A stretch of 19,061 nt of DNA from an uncultured Collinsella sp. (GCA_900545835.1 URBB01000030.1:1-19061); one strand, 5' to 3'. Counted from the stretch's first letter, positions 9,535-17,022 are shown. Numbers and translations are program-made. Notes: generated by a model from the sequence alone, not told the origin.

Positions 9535-11874
9535 ATGGCTCAGGATAAGTTTGACGTGGGCGGTATGACGTGCGCCGCGTGCCAAGCGCACGTGGACCGT
9601 GCCGTGAGCAAGCTCGACGGCGTCCAAAGCGTCGCGGTCAATCTGCTCGCCGGCTCTATGCTGGTGGACTACGACCCTGCGCAGGTCTCCCCCGACGACA
9701 TCTGCACCGCTGTCGACCGCGCGGGCTACTCGGCCTCGCCCATCAGCATGGGCACCGACGCTGTCCAAAGCGGAAGTGCGCAAGCCAGGTCCGGCGCCGC
9801 CCATATGGAGTCGCCGACCAAAAAGTTGGAGGCCGCCGCCTCTGCCATGCGCACCCGCCTCATCGTCTCGATCATCTTCCTCATCCCGCTGTTCTACATA
9901 GGCATGGGGCACATGCTCGGCTGGCCGCTGCCCGGCATCTTCACCGACCACACCCACAGCATGACGCTCGCGCTCACCGAGCTCGTCCTGCTCATTCCCA
10001 TCGTCTACGTCAACGACGCGTACTTTATCAACGGGTTTAAATCACTCGCGCACGGCGCGCCTACTATGGACGCCCTTATTGCCGTGGGCGCCACCGCCTC
10101 CATCGCCTGGTCGCTCTACGCCATGTTCATCATGGCCGACCAATTAGCCGCGGGTCAGGTCCACGAGGCCATGATGACGGGCATGGACAATCTGTATTTT
10201 GAGAGTGCGGGCACGATCCTGTCGCTCGTCACCGTGGGCAAATACCTCGAGACGCGCAGCAAGTCCAAGACCGGCGGCACCATCGAGGCGCTGATCGACC
10301 TGGCGCCCAAGACCGCGACCGTCGTGGCAGAGGACGGCAGCGAGGCCACCGTCGACGTCGACAGCATCCTTCCCGGCCAGGTCCTGCGCGTGCGCCCCGG
10401 CGAGTCCATCCCCGTCGATGGCGTGGTGCTCGAGGGCAGCTCGGCCGTGGACGAGAGCGCGCTGGCCGGCGAGTCCATCCCCGTGGAGAAGACCGCCGGC
10501 GACACCGTCAACGCCGCCACTGTCAACCGCACGGGCTCGTTTACCTTCCGCGCCACGCGTGTGGGTGCCGACACGTCGCTCGCCAAGATTATCCAGCTCG
10601 TCGAGGACGCCAACGCCACCAAGGCGCCCATCGCCCGCATGGCCGACAAGGTCGCCGGTGTGTTCGTGCCCGTAGTATTCGCAATCTCGGCCGTGACCTT
10701 TGTGGTGTGGATGGTGCTGACCGGCAGCATAAACGAGGCGCTCACCTCCGCCGTGGCCGTGCTGGTGATCAGCTGCCCGTGCGCGCTGGGCCTGGCCACG
10801 CCCGTCGCCATTATGGTCGGCACCGGCAAGGGCGCCGAGATGGGCATTCTCTTTAAGAGCGCCGAGGCGCTGGAGAACCTGCGCAGCGTAGGTACCGTGG
10901 TGCTCGATAAGACGGGCACGGTCACCCGCGGCAAGCCTGCTGTGACCGATATCGTAGTAGCCACGCGCGCCGACGGCTCGCCCGCCATGAGCGAAAAAGC
11001 GCTGCTCAAGCTGGCCGCCGCGCTGGAGCGCTCGAGCGAGCACCCGCTGGCCGAGGCGATTATGGCCGAGTGCGAGACACGCGGGATCGTCGCGCGCATG
11101 GTCGAAGACTTTACTGCCGTGCCCGGTCGTGGCGTTACGGCGCACGAGGGGCAAAACGCCATTGCAGCCGGCAACGTACGCCTGATGGACGAGCTGGGCG
11201 TTACCGTGCCCGCGGGTCTTGCCGAACAATTTGCCGCCGAGGGCAAGACGCCGCTGTTCTTTGCCAAGAACGGCGAGCTTGCCGGCACCATTGCCGTGGC
11301 TGACGAGGTCAAGGAGACGAGCGCCGGGGCCATCGCCGCACTGCGCTCGCTTGGCGTCGACGTGCGCATGCTCACCGGCGACAACCGCGTGACGGCCGAG
11401 GCCATCGCCCGCCGCGTGGGACTGAACAGCAAGCAGGTCATCGCCGACGTCCTCCCCGCCGACAAGGAACGCCACGTGCGCGAGCTGCAGGATGCGGGCA
11501 GCATGGTTGCCATGGTGGGCGACGGCATCAACGACTCCCCCGCCCTGGCGCGCGCCGACGTGGGCCTTGCCATCGGCACCGGCGCAGACATCGCCAAGGA
11601 GGGCGCCGACGTGGTACTCATGCGCAGCGACCTCATGGACGTCGCCCGTGCCATCGAGCTGTCGCGCGCCACAATTCGCAACATCAAGCAGGACCTGTTC
11701 TGGGCGCTGTTCTACAACGGCATCGGCATTCCGCTGGCGGCGGGCGTGTTCTTCCCCCTCACCGGTTGGCAGCTCTCGCCGATGTTTGGCGCCGCGGCCA
11801 TGAGCCTGTCGAGTGTCTGCGTCGTAAGCAATGCGCTGCGCTTAAAATCCTTTAAGCCAAAAGTGGCAAAATAG
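9535..11874 (+). CDS. copA: Copper-exporting P1B-type ATPase
   Basis: This 779-residue membrane pump uses ATP to export Cu(I). The N-terminus carries one heavy-metal-associated domain with GMTCAAC (C13, C16). The membrane metal site is SCPCALGLATP (C414, C416), the signature of Cu+/Ag+ P1B-1 pumps. The phosphorylation site is DKTGTVTRG (D458), followed by the nucleotide-domain SEHPLAEAI motif, the MLTGDN motif and the hinge MVGDGINDSPAL. Hydrophobic stretches agree with eight membrane helices. The start is set by AAGGAG 5 bp upstream of ATG 9535. A CsoR-type operator precedes the gene, and a CopZ-like chaperone and CsoR follow on the same strand. Length and motifs are complete, so it should be functional. 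Confidence 0.96.
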   Translation: MAQDKFDVGGMTCAACQAHVDRAVSKLDGVQSVAVNLLAGSMLVDYDPAQVSPDDICTAVDRAGYSASPISMGTDAVQSGSAQARSGAAHMESPTKKLEAAASAMRTRLIVSIIFLIPLFYIGMGHMLGWPLPGIFTDHTHSMTLALTELVLLIPIVYVNDAYFINGFKSLAHGAPTMDALIAVGATASIAWSLYAMFIMADQLAAGQVHEAMMTGMDNLYFESAGTILSLVTVGKYLETRSKSKTGGTIEALIDLAPKTATVVAEDGSEATVDVDSILPGQVLRVRPGESIPVDGVVLEGSSAVDESALAGESIPVEKTAGDTVNAATVNRTGSFTFRATRVGADTSLAKIIQLVEDANATKAPIARMADKVAGVFVPVVFAISAVTFVVWMVLTGSINEALTSAVAVLVISCPCALGLATPVAIMVGTGKGAEMGILFKSAEALENLRSVGTVVLDKTGTVTRGKPAVTDIVVATRADGSPAMSEKALLKLAAALERSSEHPLAEAIMAECETRGIVARMVEDFTAVPGRGVTAHEGQNAIAAGNVRLMDELGVTVPAGLAEQFAAEGKTPLFFAKNGELAGTIAVADEVKETSAGAIAALRSLGVDVRMLTGDNRVTAEAIARRVGLNSKQVIADVLPADKERHVRELQDAGSMVAMVGDGINDSPALARADVGLAIGTGADIAKEGADVVLMRSDLMDVARAIELSRATIRNIKQDLFWALFYNGIGIPLAAGVFFPLTGWQLSPMFGAAAMSLSSVCVVSNALRLKSFKPKVAK

Positions 11875-12021
11875 GCTCACCATTAAGTCCATCTAGAACG
11901 GGTTTTCCAGACGCCCGAGATTGACCCGAAAGAGGAGCGACGCGCACTTTGGTACGCGAGCGACGGCTTGAAGGTCAAGGTCGGGTGCCTGGGAAAGCCG
12001 ACACAACAGGGAGGAATACCC

Positions 12022-12243
12022 ATGCGTTACACAATCAAGACTTCCGGCCTCATGTGCGGCCATTGCGACGCCACCGTCGAGACGGCGTTGCTCAACGTGG
12101 CCGGCGTGACCGACGCCGACGCCGATCACGAGACTCAGACCGTACAGGTGGAGTGCGCCGACACCGTGACCGCTGAGCAGCTCGCTGCCGCCGTCGAGGA
12201 CGCCGGCGAGAAGTTCCACGCCCTATCCGTGACCGCCGCATAG
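12022..12243 (+). CDS. copZ: CopZ-like copper chaperone (single HMA domain)
   Basis: This 73-residue cytoplasmic protein is one heavy-metal-associated domain. Its metal-binding motif is GLMCGHC (C12, C15), followed by the usual VETAL and VAGV pattern and a C-terminal AAVEDAGEKF helix. Such proteins carry Cu(I) to CopA or to CsoR. ATG 12022 has GGGAGG about 7 bp upstream; an in-frame TTG at 11968 was rejected because it lacks a ribosome-binding site and adds a segment outside the domain. It follows copA by 147 bp, with no clear terminator or second copper operator between them, so read-through from copA is possible. Confidence 0.9.
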   Translation: MRYTIKTSGLMCGHCDATVETALLNVAGVTDADADHETQTVQVECADTVTAEQLAAAVEDAGEKFHALSVTAA

Positions 12244-12269
12244 CAGTCGCTGCCTACTGAATCCTCAGA

Positions 12270-12336
12270 AGTTGCGGTGAAATACGGACTGTTGTGCCGC
12301 CCTAGGCCTTTAAACGGTCCGTATTTCACCGCAACT
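12270..12336. repeat. Perfect 20-bp inverted repeat between copZ and csoR
   Basis: The arm AGTTGCGGTGAAATACGGAC (12270-12289) is the exact complement of the sequence at 12317-12336. The centre is 27 bp. There is no T-run after it, so it does not look like a normal terminator. It could be a dispersed palindromic element or an mRNA hairpin that sets csoR expression relative to copZ. Confidence 0.75.
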
Positions 12337-12378
12337 GACGGGGACATCCGGAAGATCGACCAGAAACGAGGACCCGAC

Positions 12379-12651
12379 ATGATGGCAGACCATAAATCGG
12401 TGACCCGCATGCTCAAGACGGCACGCGGCCAGATCGACGGCATCTTGCGGATGGTCGAGGAGGACCGTTACTGCGTCGATATTTCCACGCAGCTCATGGC
12501 AACGCAGGCGCTCCTCGCGCGCATTAACGCCGACGTGCTCAAGGCGCATATCGAGGGCTGCGTGACTTCGGCAATCGAATCGGGCGACGAAGACCTCAAA
12601 GCCGCCAAGCTCGCCGAAATCGAACGCGTCGTCGACAAGCTCTCCAAGTAA
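12379..12651 (+). CDS. csoR: CsoR-family copper-sensing transcriptional repressor
   Basis: This 90-residue all-helical regulator belongs to the CsoR/RcnR family (formerly DUF156). The opening VTRMLKTARGQIDGILRMVEEDRYC is the family signature. The Cu(I) ligands form the expected C-H-C set: C32, H57 and C61 in YCVDISTQ and AHIEGC. In this family Cu(I) binding releases the protein from a C-tract/G-tract operator, and such an operator sits in front of copA. Two adjacent ATG codons (12379 and 12382) follow GAGGA; I use the first, and the choice changes only one residue. The frame is open further upstream through the inverted repeat, but that extension has no family resemblance. Confidence 0.93.
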   Translation: MMADHKSVTRMLKTARGQIDGILRMVEEDRYCVDISTQLMATQALLARINADVLKAHIEGCVTSAIESGDEDLKAAKLAEIERVVDKLSK

Positions 12652-12661
12652 TAGGGGCATT

Positions 12662-12742
12662 GGGGACAGATTTCTTTGCACCGTCTTGGTATTCCGGGGA
12701 CAGGTATGTTTGCACCACATTGGTGCAGATTAACCTGTCCCC
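12662..12742. repeat. GGGGACAG direct repeat and nested palindrome
   Basis: Two 28-bp units starting GGGGACAG (12662-12689 and 12696-12723) agree at 22 positions, including TTTGCACC and TTGG. The second unit continues into a hairpin. Its outer arms are GGGGACAGGT (12696-12705) and ACCTGTCCCC (12733-12742), and its inner arms TGCACCA (12711-12717) and TGGTGCA (12721-12727) enclose a 3-nt loop. Elements of this look (GGGGACAG ... CTGTCCCC) are often found near REP-associated or IS200-like transposases; none is in this window. Confidence 0.65.
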
Positions 12743-12797
12743 CTTGCTCTAAATCGGGTATAAAGGCGTGCAGCATATCGAACGAAAGGCAATTTGC

Positions 12798-13271
12798 ATG
12801 AATGACTTTATGAAGGGTCGCAATGGTGCCGATGAACTCACCATCGTGATGGGTTTTGCCGGCATCGTCATCGCGATGATCGGATCGATAGCCCGCATCC
12901 AGTGGCTCAGCTGGATTGCCATCGCCGTAATCGTGATTGGCGTGCTGCGCGGCCTGTCCAAAAATATCGACGCACGTCACAAGGAGAACGAGACCTTTGT
13001 CGCCGCGACTGCAAACGTACCCGGCTTGGGCAAGTTTGTAGCTAGCTTGGGCGGCGGAGCTGCAGCGGCCAACGCCTCGCGCGCAGCCGGTACTAGCAAG
13101 GAAGACTTTGAACGTGCCAAGCGCACAGCCAAGAAGATGTGGAAGGGCCGCAAGACCACGGCCTATCTTAAGTGCCCCAACTGCGGCCAGATGCTCTCCG
13201 TTCCCAAGGGCAAAGGCAAGATCCGCGTCACCTGCCCCAAGTGCCATGCCAAGATGGAGACGCGCTCATAG
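12798..13271 (+). CDS. Small membrane protein with C-terminal zinc ribbon, function unknown
   Basis: This is a 157-residue protein. Residues of about 15-31 and 35-51 are hydrophobic and form two adjacent membrane helices. A basic, Ala-rich linker follows, and then a zinc ribbon made by CPNC (C126, C129) and CPKC (C146, C149). Both the linker and ribbon should lie in the cytoplasm. I do not recognise a named family; similar small zinc-ribbon membrane proteins are common in gut Actinobacteria and Firmicutes. ATG 12798 has GAAAGG about 8 bp upstream; a GTG at 12768 was rejected for lack of a ribosome-binding site. A strong terminator follows. The gene is unlikely to belong to the copper unit, because the GGGGACAG palindrome separates them. 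Confidence 0.8.
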   Translation: MNDFMKGRNGADELTIVMGFAGIVIAMIGSIARIQWLSWIAIAVIVIGVLRGLSKNIDARHKENETFVAATANVPGLGKFVASLGGGAAAANASRAAGTSKEDFERAKRTAKKMWKGRKTTAYLKCPNCGQMLSVPKGKGKIRVTCPKCHAKMETRS

Positions 13272-13292
13272 CTGCCATACTATGGGACAAAT

Positions 13293-13328
13293 AAAAGCCG
13301 AGGCCTCGCACTGGGACCTCGGCTTTTT
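13293..13328. terminator. Bidirectional rho-independent terminator
   Basis: AAAAGCCGAGG (13293-13303) pairs with CCTCGGCTTTTT (13317-13328). The T-run serves the plus-strand zinc-ribbon gene, and the A-run becomes a T-run for the convergent amidohydrolase on the minus strand. Confidence 0.88.
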
Positions 13329-13336
13329 CTGATTAT

Positions 13337-13359
13337 GACAAAAGGATTGTCCCTTTGTC
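13337..13359. repeat. Short imperfect inverted repeat next to the terminator
   Basis: GACAAAAGGA (13337-13346) faces TCCCTTTGTC (13350-13359) with a 3-nt loop and one mismatch. It lies between the shared terminator and the amidohydrolase stop, and may be a second hairpin or a small repeat remnant. Confidence 0.4.
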
Positions 13360-13378
13360 GCATCGCCATATCGCGCGC

Positions 13379-14749
13379 TTACGCCACGCCATCGCGGGCA
13401 AGCTCCTCGGCCAACGCCTCGGCAGGCATGGCCATAATCGCGTCGAGCTCGGCGTCCACCTCGGGAATACGCTTCACCTTGAGCTTGCGCACCAGATCAC
13501 CGCGACACATCACGTGCGTCGGATCACGCAGTGCGCACAGGTCATCGAGCGGGTTCTCGCGCGTCACCAGAATATCGGCGGCCTTGCCGCACTCGATTGT
13601 GCCGGTCTCGCCGCCCAGCCCCAGCAGCTCGGCATTGACCTGCGTGGCCGTATGCAGCGCGAAAGCGTTGCCCACGCCGACATACTTGGCAAAATAGGCC
13701 ACCTCACGCCACATGTCGTACTGCGTCACGAACGGGCAGCTCGAGTCCGTGCCAAGGCCCACCTTAACGCCAGCTTCCAGTGCGGCACGGGCGCTCTCGA
13801 TGATGCCCGAGCACACCATGTCACCGTTCTTCTTTTGTGTATCGGTCGAATGGGTCTTTTCCGGGTCGAGCAATACAAACGGCAGCGCCGGGCTGATAGT
13901 GCAGGTAACGCTGGGCGCACGCCCCTCGAGCTGCGTGCCCGCGGCGCCGCGGTACAGTTCCAAGATCTCGGGAGTCATCGGGGCACCGTGCTCGATCGTA
14001 TCGACGCCGGCCTCAAGCGCGGCCTTCACGCCTTCGGTGCTCTCGACATGAGCCATAACCGGCAGGCCCACCTCGTGCGCCGCCTTGCACGCCGCCGCGG
14101 CAACCTCGACCGGCATACGCAGCACACCCGGCTCGCCCACCTCGGTAGCGTCGAACACGCCGCCCGTCACGAACAGCTTGATGACGTCGGCACCGCGCGC
14201 ATACAGGTCGCGCACCTGTTCGGCTGCCTCGGCGGGACTGTTTGCCACCTGGGCGAACAAACCCGCACCATGGCCGCCCGGCACCGTGACGCCCGTTCCC
14301 GGCGCCACCAGGCGAGGACCTTGATACTTGCCGGCATCGATAGCATCGCGCACGGCCAGATCGGCAAACAGCGGGTCGCCCGCGCCGCGCACCGTGGTCA
14401 CGCCGCTTGCCAGCTGCTGCTGAGCGCTGCCCTTGAGGATATGGCGCACGATGGCGCGCCCCACGGGATTATCGAGCTTCTTCATCAGCGCGCCCGCATC
14501 GCCCGCCGAAACCGGTTTGCCCGAACCGCACAGATGCACATGCATATTGATGAGGCCCGGCATGAGATACGCCCCTGCCAGGTCGATGACCTCGGCGCCC
14601 GCCGGCGCCTGCGCCACGGCGCTCGGACCAATCCAGGTGATGATGCCACGCTCGACGGCCACGGCCATATCGGGCTGCGGCTCCATATGCTCCGAACCAT
14701 CCAGAATGGTCGCATTGATAAACAACGTAGAACGATCGGCAGACGCCAT
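13379..14749 (-). CDS. Metal-dependent amidohydrolase (imidazolonepropionase/prolidase-like)
   Basis: This 456-residue cytoplasmic hydrolase belongs to the amidohydrolase superfamily. It has the short N-terminal beta-sandwich (INATILDGSE), then the metal-site residues in order: HVH (H70, H72), a lysine likely to be carbamylated (K191 in DVIKLF), H234 (MAHVE), H254 (TIEHGA) and D335 (GLGTDSS). This pattern fits COG1228-type enzymes, which cleave cyclic amides or Xaa-Pro dipeptides; the substrate cannot be told from sequence. I set the start at ATG 14749, which has GGGAGGAG about 6 bp upstream; an ATG 33 bp earlier has no ribosome-binding site. A GATAAT hexamer (complement of 14789-14794) could be its -10. 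It is a single gene, convergent with the zinc-ribbon gene across a shared terminator. Confidence 0.9.
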   Translation of the reverse strand: MASADRSTLFINATILDGSEHMEPQPDMAVAVERGIITWIGPSAVAQAPAGAEVIDLAGAYLMPGLINMHVHLCGSGKPVSAGDAGALMKKLDNPVGRAIVRHILKGSAQQQLASGVTTVRGAGDPLFADLAVRDAIDAGKYQGPRLVAPGTGVTVPGGHGAGLFAQVANSPAEAAEQVRDLYARGADVIKLFVTGGVFDATEVGEPGVLRMPVEVAAAACKAAHEVGLPVMAHVESTEGVKAALEAGVDTIEHGAPMTPEILELYRGAAGTQLEGRAPSVTCTISPALPFVLLDPEKTHSTDTQKKNGDMVCSGIIESARAALEAGVKVGLGTDSSCPFVTQYDMWREVAYFAKYVGVGNAFALHTATQVNAELLGLGGETGTIECGKAADILVTRENPLDDLCALRDPTHVMCRGDLVRKLKVKRIPEVDAELDAIMAMPAEALAEELARDGVA

Positions 14750-14897
14750 ATCGAGCTCCTCCCTCACGATTAACTTGAACATTTGTCCATTATCACCTAA
14801 TGCAGCGACCTAAAGTCGAACATATCGGTTAACGGAGGGACGAGAGGATGTGGGGGACGGAATACGTTGCAGTCCCACCCCAGCGAAACCAGGGAAA

Positions 14898-14956
14898 TGT
14901 CTCAATCTGTAACAGGTACTGGGTTATTGGGCCCCCTGATGTTACAGATCGAGACA
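14898..14956. repeat. 59-bp palindromic repeat, copy 7
   Basis: The left arm is TGTCTCAATCTGTAACA (14898-14914) and the right arm TGTTACAGATCGAGACA (14940-14956), with one mismatch between arms. It is a solitary copy whose right arm ends 7 bp from the stop codon of the next minus-strand gene. Confidence 0.87.
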
Positions 14957-14963
14957 AAACCTC

Positions 14964-16040
14964 TCAGCGCCCATACCACTGACGTCTCCACTCCTCAGCC
15001 AAATCGGGCCGTCGCGGAATACCCGCTAACCTCATCTTCTCAACCAGCTTCCCCGGATTCTTGAGCTCATCAAACGTAAACCGAAGCACCTTGTGCCCGA
15101 GCATTGTCAGATGAGATTCCCGCTGACGCTCTGCCACGAATGGGTCTACCGACTCCCGGCCCCCGCCGCTCTGCAGGGTGTACTTCCCCTTTCCGTCGAG
15201 CTCGCCGATGACACACGTCCCGTCCTCGAGCTGCCAAAAATAGTCGACGCGAAATACCTGGCTCGGATCGAGCGGGTCGCGAAACTCAACCTGCAGCTCC
15301 GGAACTGGAAAGCCGTACGCAATAAAGAACGCTCGGAACCGAGACTCGCCGCCGTTTTCGGACAGCCCGTCCGCATACGACGCAATCACCTGTGCCCTGC
15401 GATACCCTCGCCTGCCCTCGCAATCGGCGCGGAGGCGCTCGCACAAATCCCAACGTGATACGCCTTTCGCCCGCAGTGCAGAATCGGCAATCGCCAACCC
15501 GTAGGAGAACGGCGCACGCAGTAAGCAATCCTCCACCGTGCGCCAAAACGACGTCACCCGCACGCCATCAACACGCTCGAGCGCGCCCGCCATCTGCGGA
15601 CGCAACAACCTGCACCCGCTGCTCAACGTCACCGAACAACCCGTCTTAACAAGAAAGCGCGGCCCGAGCAGATCATTCGGCACCTCCAAACCCCACAAAA
15701 GCGCCGCGTCATAGCCCCAAAACGCCCAATCGGGATGAAATTCCGCAAGCCCTTTGATAGTCCTCAGCGCTCGCTCCGCCGACGTCAATGCATCCCAATC
15801 ATGCTGAAAACAGAACAGGTACGGCTCGGGCTCCGCGATATCGTCGGTTCCAACATGGCGTCGCAGCCACATGAGCTCGGTATTGTCATGCGTTGCGAAC
15901 AGCGCACCTTGCTTGGCCGTCTCCGTGAGCCGCGCGAGCATCCTGTTCCGCGCCAACGTGTTGCGAGTCGTATGTTTGTGTTTGAGAACGGTATTAGACA
16001 CTTCCATCACCACCACGTCAGACAAATGGACCTTCGTCAC
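14964..16040 (-). CDS. AbiEi/DUF559-like protein with possible PD-(D/E)XK nuclease fold
   Basis: This is a 358-residue soluble protein. The middle (about 100-200) has the pattern seen in actinobacterial proteins annotated as AbiEi-type antitoxin-like: an AALLWGLEVP segment, then VTSFWRTVEDCLL. The C-terminus resembles DUF559/VSR-like nuclease folds: ESRFRAFF (E232), FRVDYFW (D266), GELDGKGKY (E280 to K284), then LTMLGHKVLRFTFDEL. That order fits a PD-(D/E)XK core. Function is unproven; such proteins may be defence or toxin-antitoxin parts. No AbiEii-like nucleotidyltransferase lies beside it. I chose GTG 16040 because GGAGG lies 5 bp upstream; a TTG at 16058 precedes that site. Palindromic repeats border the gene on both sides. 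Confidence 0.6.
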   Translation of the reverse strand: MTKVHLSDVVVMEVSNTVLKHKHTTRNTLARNRMLARLTETAKQGALFATHDNTELMWLRRHVGTDDIAEPEPYLFCFQHDWDALTSAERALRTIKGLAEFHPDWAFWGYDAALLWGLEVPNDLLGPRFLVKTGCSVTLSSGCRLLRPQMAGALERVDGVRVTSFWRTVEDCLLRAPFSYGLAIADSALRAKGVSRWDLCERLRADCEGRRGYRRAQVIASYADGLSENGGESRFRAFFIAYGFPVPELQVEFRDPLDPSQVFRVDYFWQLEDGTCVIGELDGKGKYTLQSGGGRESVDPFVAERQRESHLTMLGHKVLRFTFDELKNPGKLVEKMRLAGIPRRPDLAEEWRRQWYGR

Positions 16041-16059
16041 CGTTACCTCCGCTGACAAA

Positions 16060-16118
16060 TGTCTTGATCTGTAACAGAAAGACAGTCTTTGAGCCTCTAG
16101 TTGTTACAGAACAAGATC
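16060..16118. repeat. 59-bp palindromic repeat, copy 8
   Basis: The left arm is TGTCTTGATCTGTAACA (16060-16076) and the right arm TGTTACAGAACAAGATC (16102-16118). It lies about 20 bp upstream of the start of the AbiEi-like gene, so it probably overlaps that gene's promoter or leader. Confidence 0.85.
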
Positions 16119-16140
16119 TTTCGGCACCGCGTCCAGCCTT

Positions 16141-16199
16141 TGTCTCAATCTGTAACAGCTAGGTCGACTTTTAGCCCGTAGATGTTACAGATTGAGACA
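16141..16199. repeat. 59-bp palindromic repeat, copy 9
   Basis: The left arm is TGTCTCAATCTGTAACA (16141-16157) and the right arm TGTTACAGATTGAGACA (16183-16199). The arms are exact complements, so this copy best represents the consensus. It starts 81 bp after copy 8. Confidence 0.9.
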
Positions 16200-16220
16200 T
16201 TCCCCCAGCCCGTTGCCGAA

Positions 16221-16279
16221 CATCTCAATCTGTAACAGTTACGGGCCTAAACAGCCGCCAAACGTTACAGATTGAGACA
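16221..16279. repeat. 59-bp palindromic repeat, copy 10
   Basis: The left arm is CATCTCAATCTGTAACA (16221-16237) and the right arm CGTTACAGATTGAGACA (16263-16279). It starts 80 bp after copy 9 and ends 35 bp from the stop of the next minus-strand gene. Confidence 0.87.
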
Positions 16280-16314
16280 AAGTCAGGGCAGCAGGGCGAC
16301 ACCAGCCACATCCC

Positions 16315-17022
16315 CTACTCCCACTCCTGCTCGTAGATGTTAAGCGACTTCACGTACCGCCCCTGGGCACCCATGATGTCGCGGACCAGGCGCAAGAAGA
16401 AGCTGATGCATGAGGTGTCGAAGCCATCTTCCAGGTCTTCTGGATGAACGGCGCCAGGCCCGTCGACCGCCGTGTCACTCAGGCGTGCGATGTCATACAG
16501 ATAGAGTTGTCCCGCCGTCAGCCAGACATCGTCGACGCAGGCGAGGCGCACCGCAATCGCTCCGTCGCTCCAATGCTCCTTTTGCACGATATGTGGGTCG
16601 TAGACATCAAAACGACGGTCGGTGCGCGTGTCACGCAGCGCAACCATACCAGTCGCAGGATCCTTGTCCAAAATGCCAAAGCGAGAGAAATAGTGCGTGT
16701 CGCGTACCTGTTCGAGCCGTCTGAGCGAAGCAGGCGAAAGCGACGCCGGCGGCTCGTCAACATACAGCTCAAGCAGCGTCTTGCCATGGTAATAGGGACG
16801 CTCGAACAGCAGCCAATCGGTAAATGCCATGTTATAGGCCATGATTTCGTTTTGCGAAGGCTCCTCGCAATAGCTGAGCCATGGATCGACTATCACTTCG
16901 AACTGTGTGCGCGCCGACTCCAAAAACTGAAACTTGCGCAGCATCCAAAACTGAGCCATGTCGGCAATATCGTTACCGACGGCCTCGGTCAGACGTCCCC
17001 GGTCCAAAACATGATCAGCCAT
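16315..17022 (-). CDS. Hypothetical protein, 235 residues
   Basis: I do not recognise this gene. The product is an acidic, aromatic-rich soluble protein with no signal peptide, membrane segment or metal-binding cysteine cluster. Its N-terminal half looks helical (LTEAVGNDIADMAQFW, then a NEIMAYNMAFTDWLLFE stretch near 58-74). The C-terminal half has alternating strand-like segments with many Asp and Tyr residues. The start is firm: ATG 17022 has GAGGAGG about 5 bp upstream. Stop TAG is at 16315-16317. Three palindromic repeats follow downstream and separate it from the AbiEi-like gene, so they may be transcribed apart. Codon use matches the neighbours, and the frame is intact. Confidence 0.75.
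   Translation of the reverse strand: MADHVLDRGRLTEAVGNDIADMAQFWMLRKFQFLESARTQFEVIVDPWLSYCEEPSQNEIMAYNMAFTDWLLFERPYYHGKTLLELYVDEPPASLSPASLRRLEQVRDTHYFSRFGILDKDPATGMVALRDTRTDRRFDVYDPHIVQKEHWSDGAIAVRLACVDDVWLTAGQLYLYDIARLSDTAVDGPGAVHPEDLEDGFDTSCISFFLRLVRDIMGAQGRYVKSLNIYEQEWE

Noticed and set aside
10144..11687. Long minus-strand open frames under copA
   Set aside because: They are a by-product of high GC codon bias opposite a gene with complete P-type ATPase motifs.
11875..12021. Riboswitch or T-box in the copA-copZ gap
   Set aside because: A few suggestive words (GGGTGCCTGGGAAAGCC) are present, but the conserved core of cobalamin, SAM or T-box elements is absent.
16060..16279. Rho-independent terminators
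   Set aside because: The palindromes lack a following T-run and one copy lies between divergent genes.
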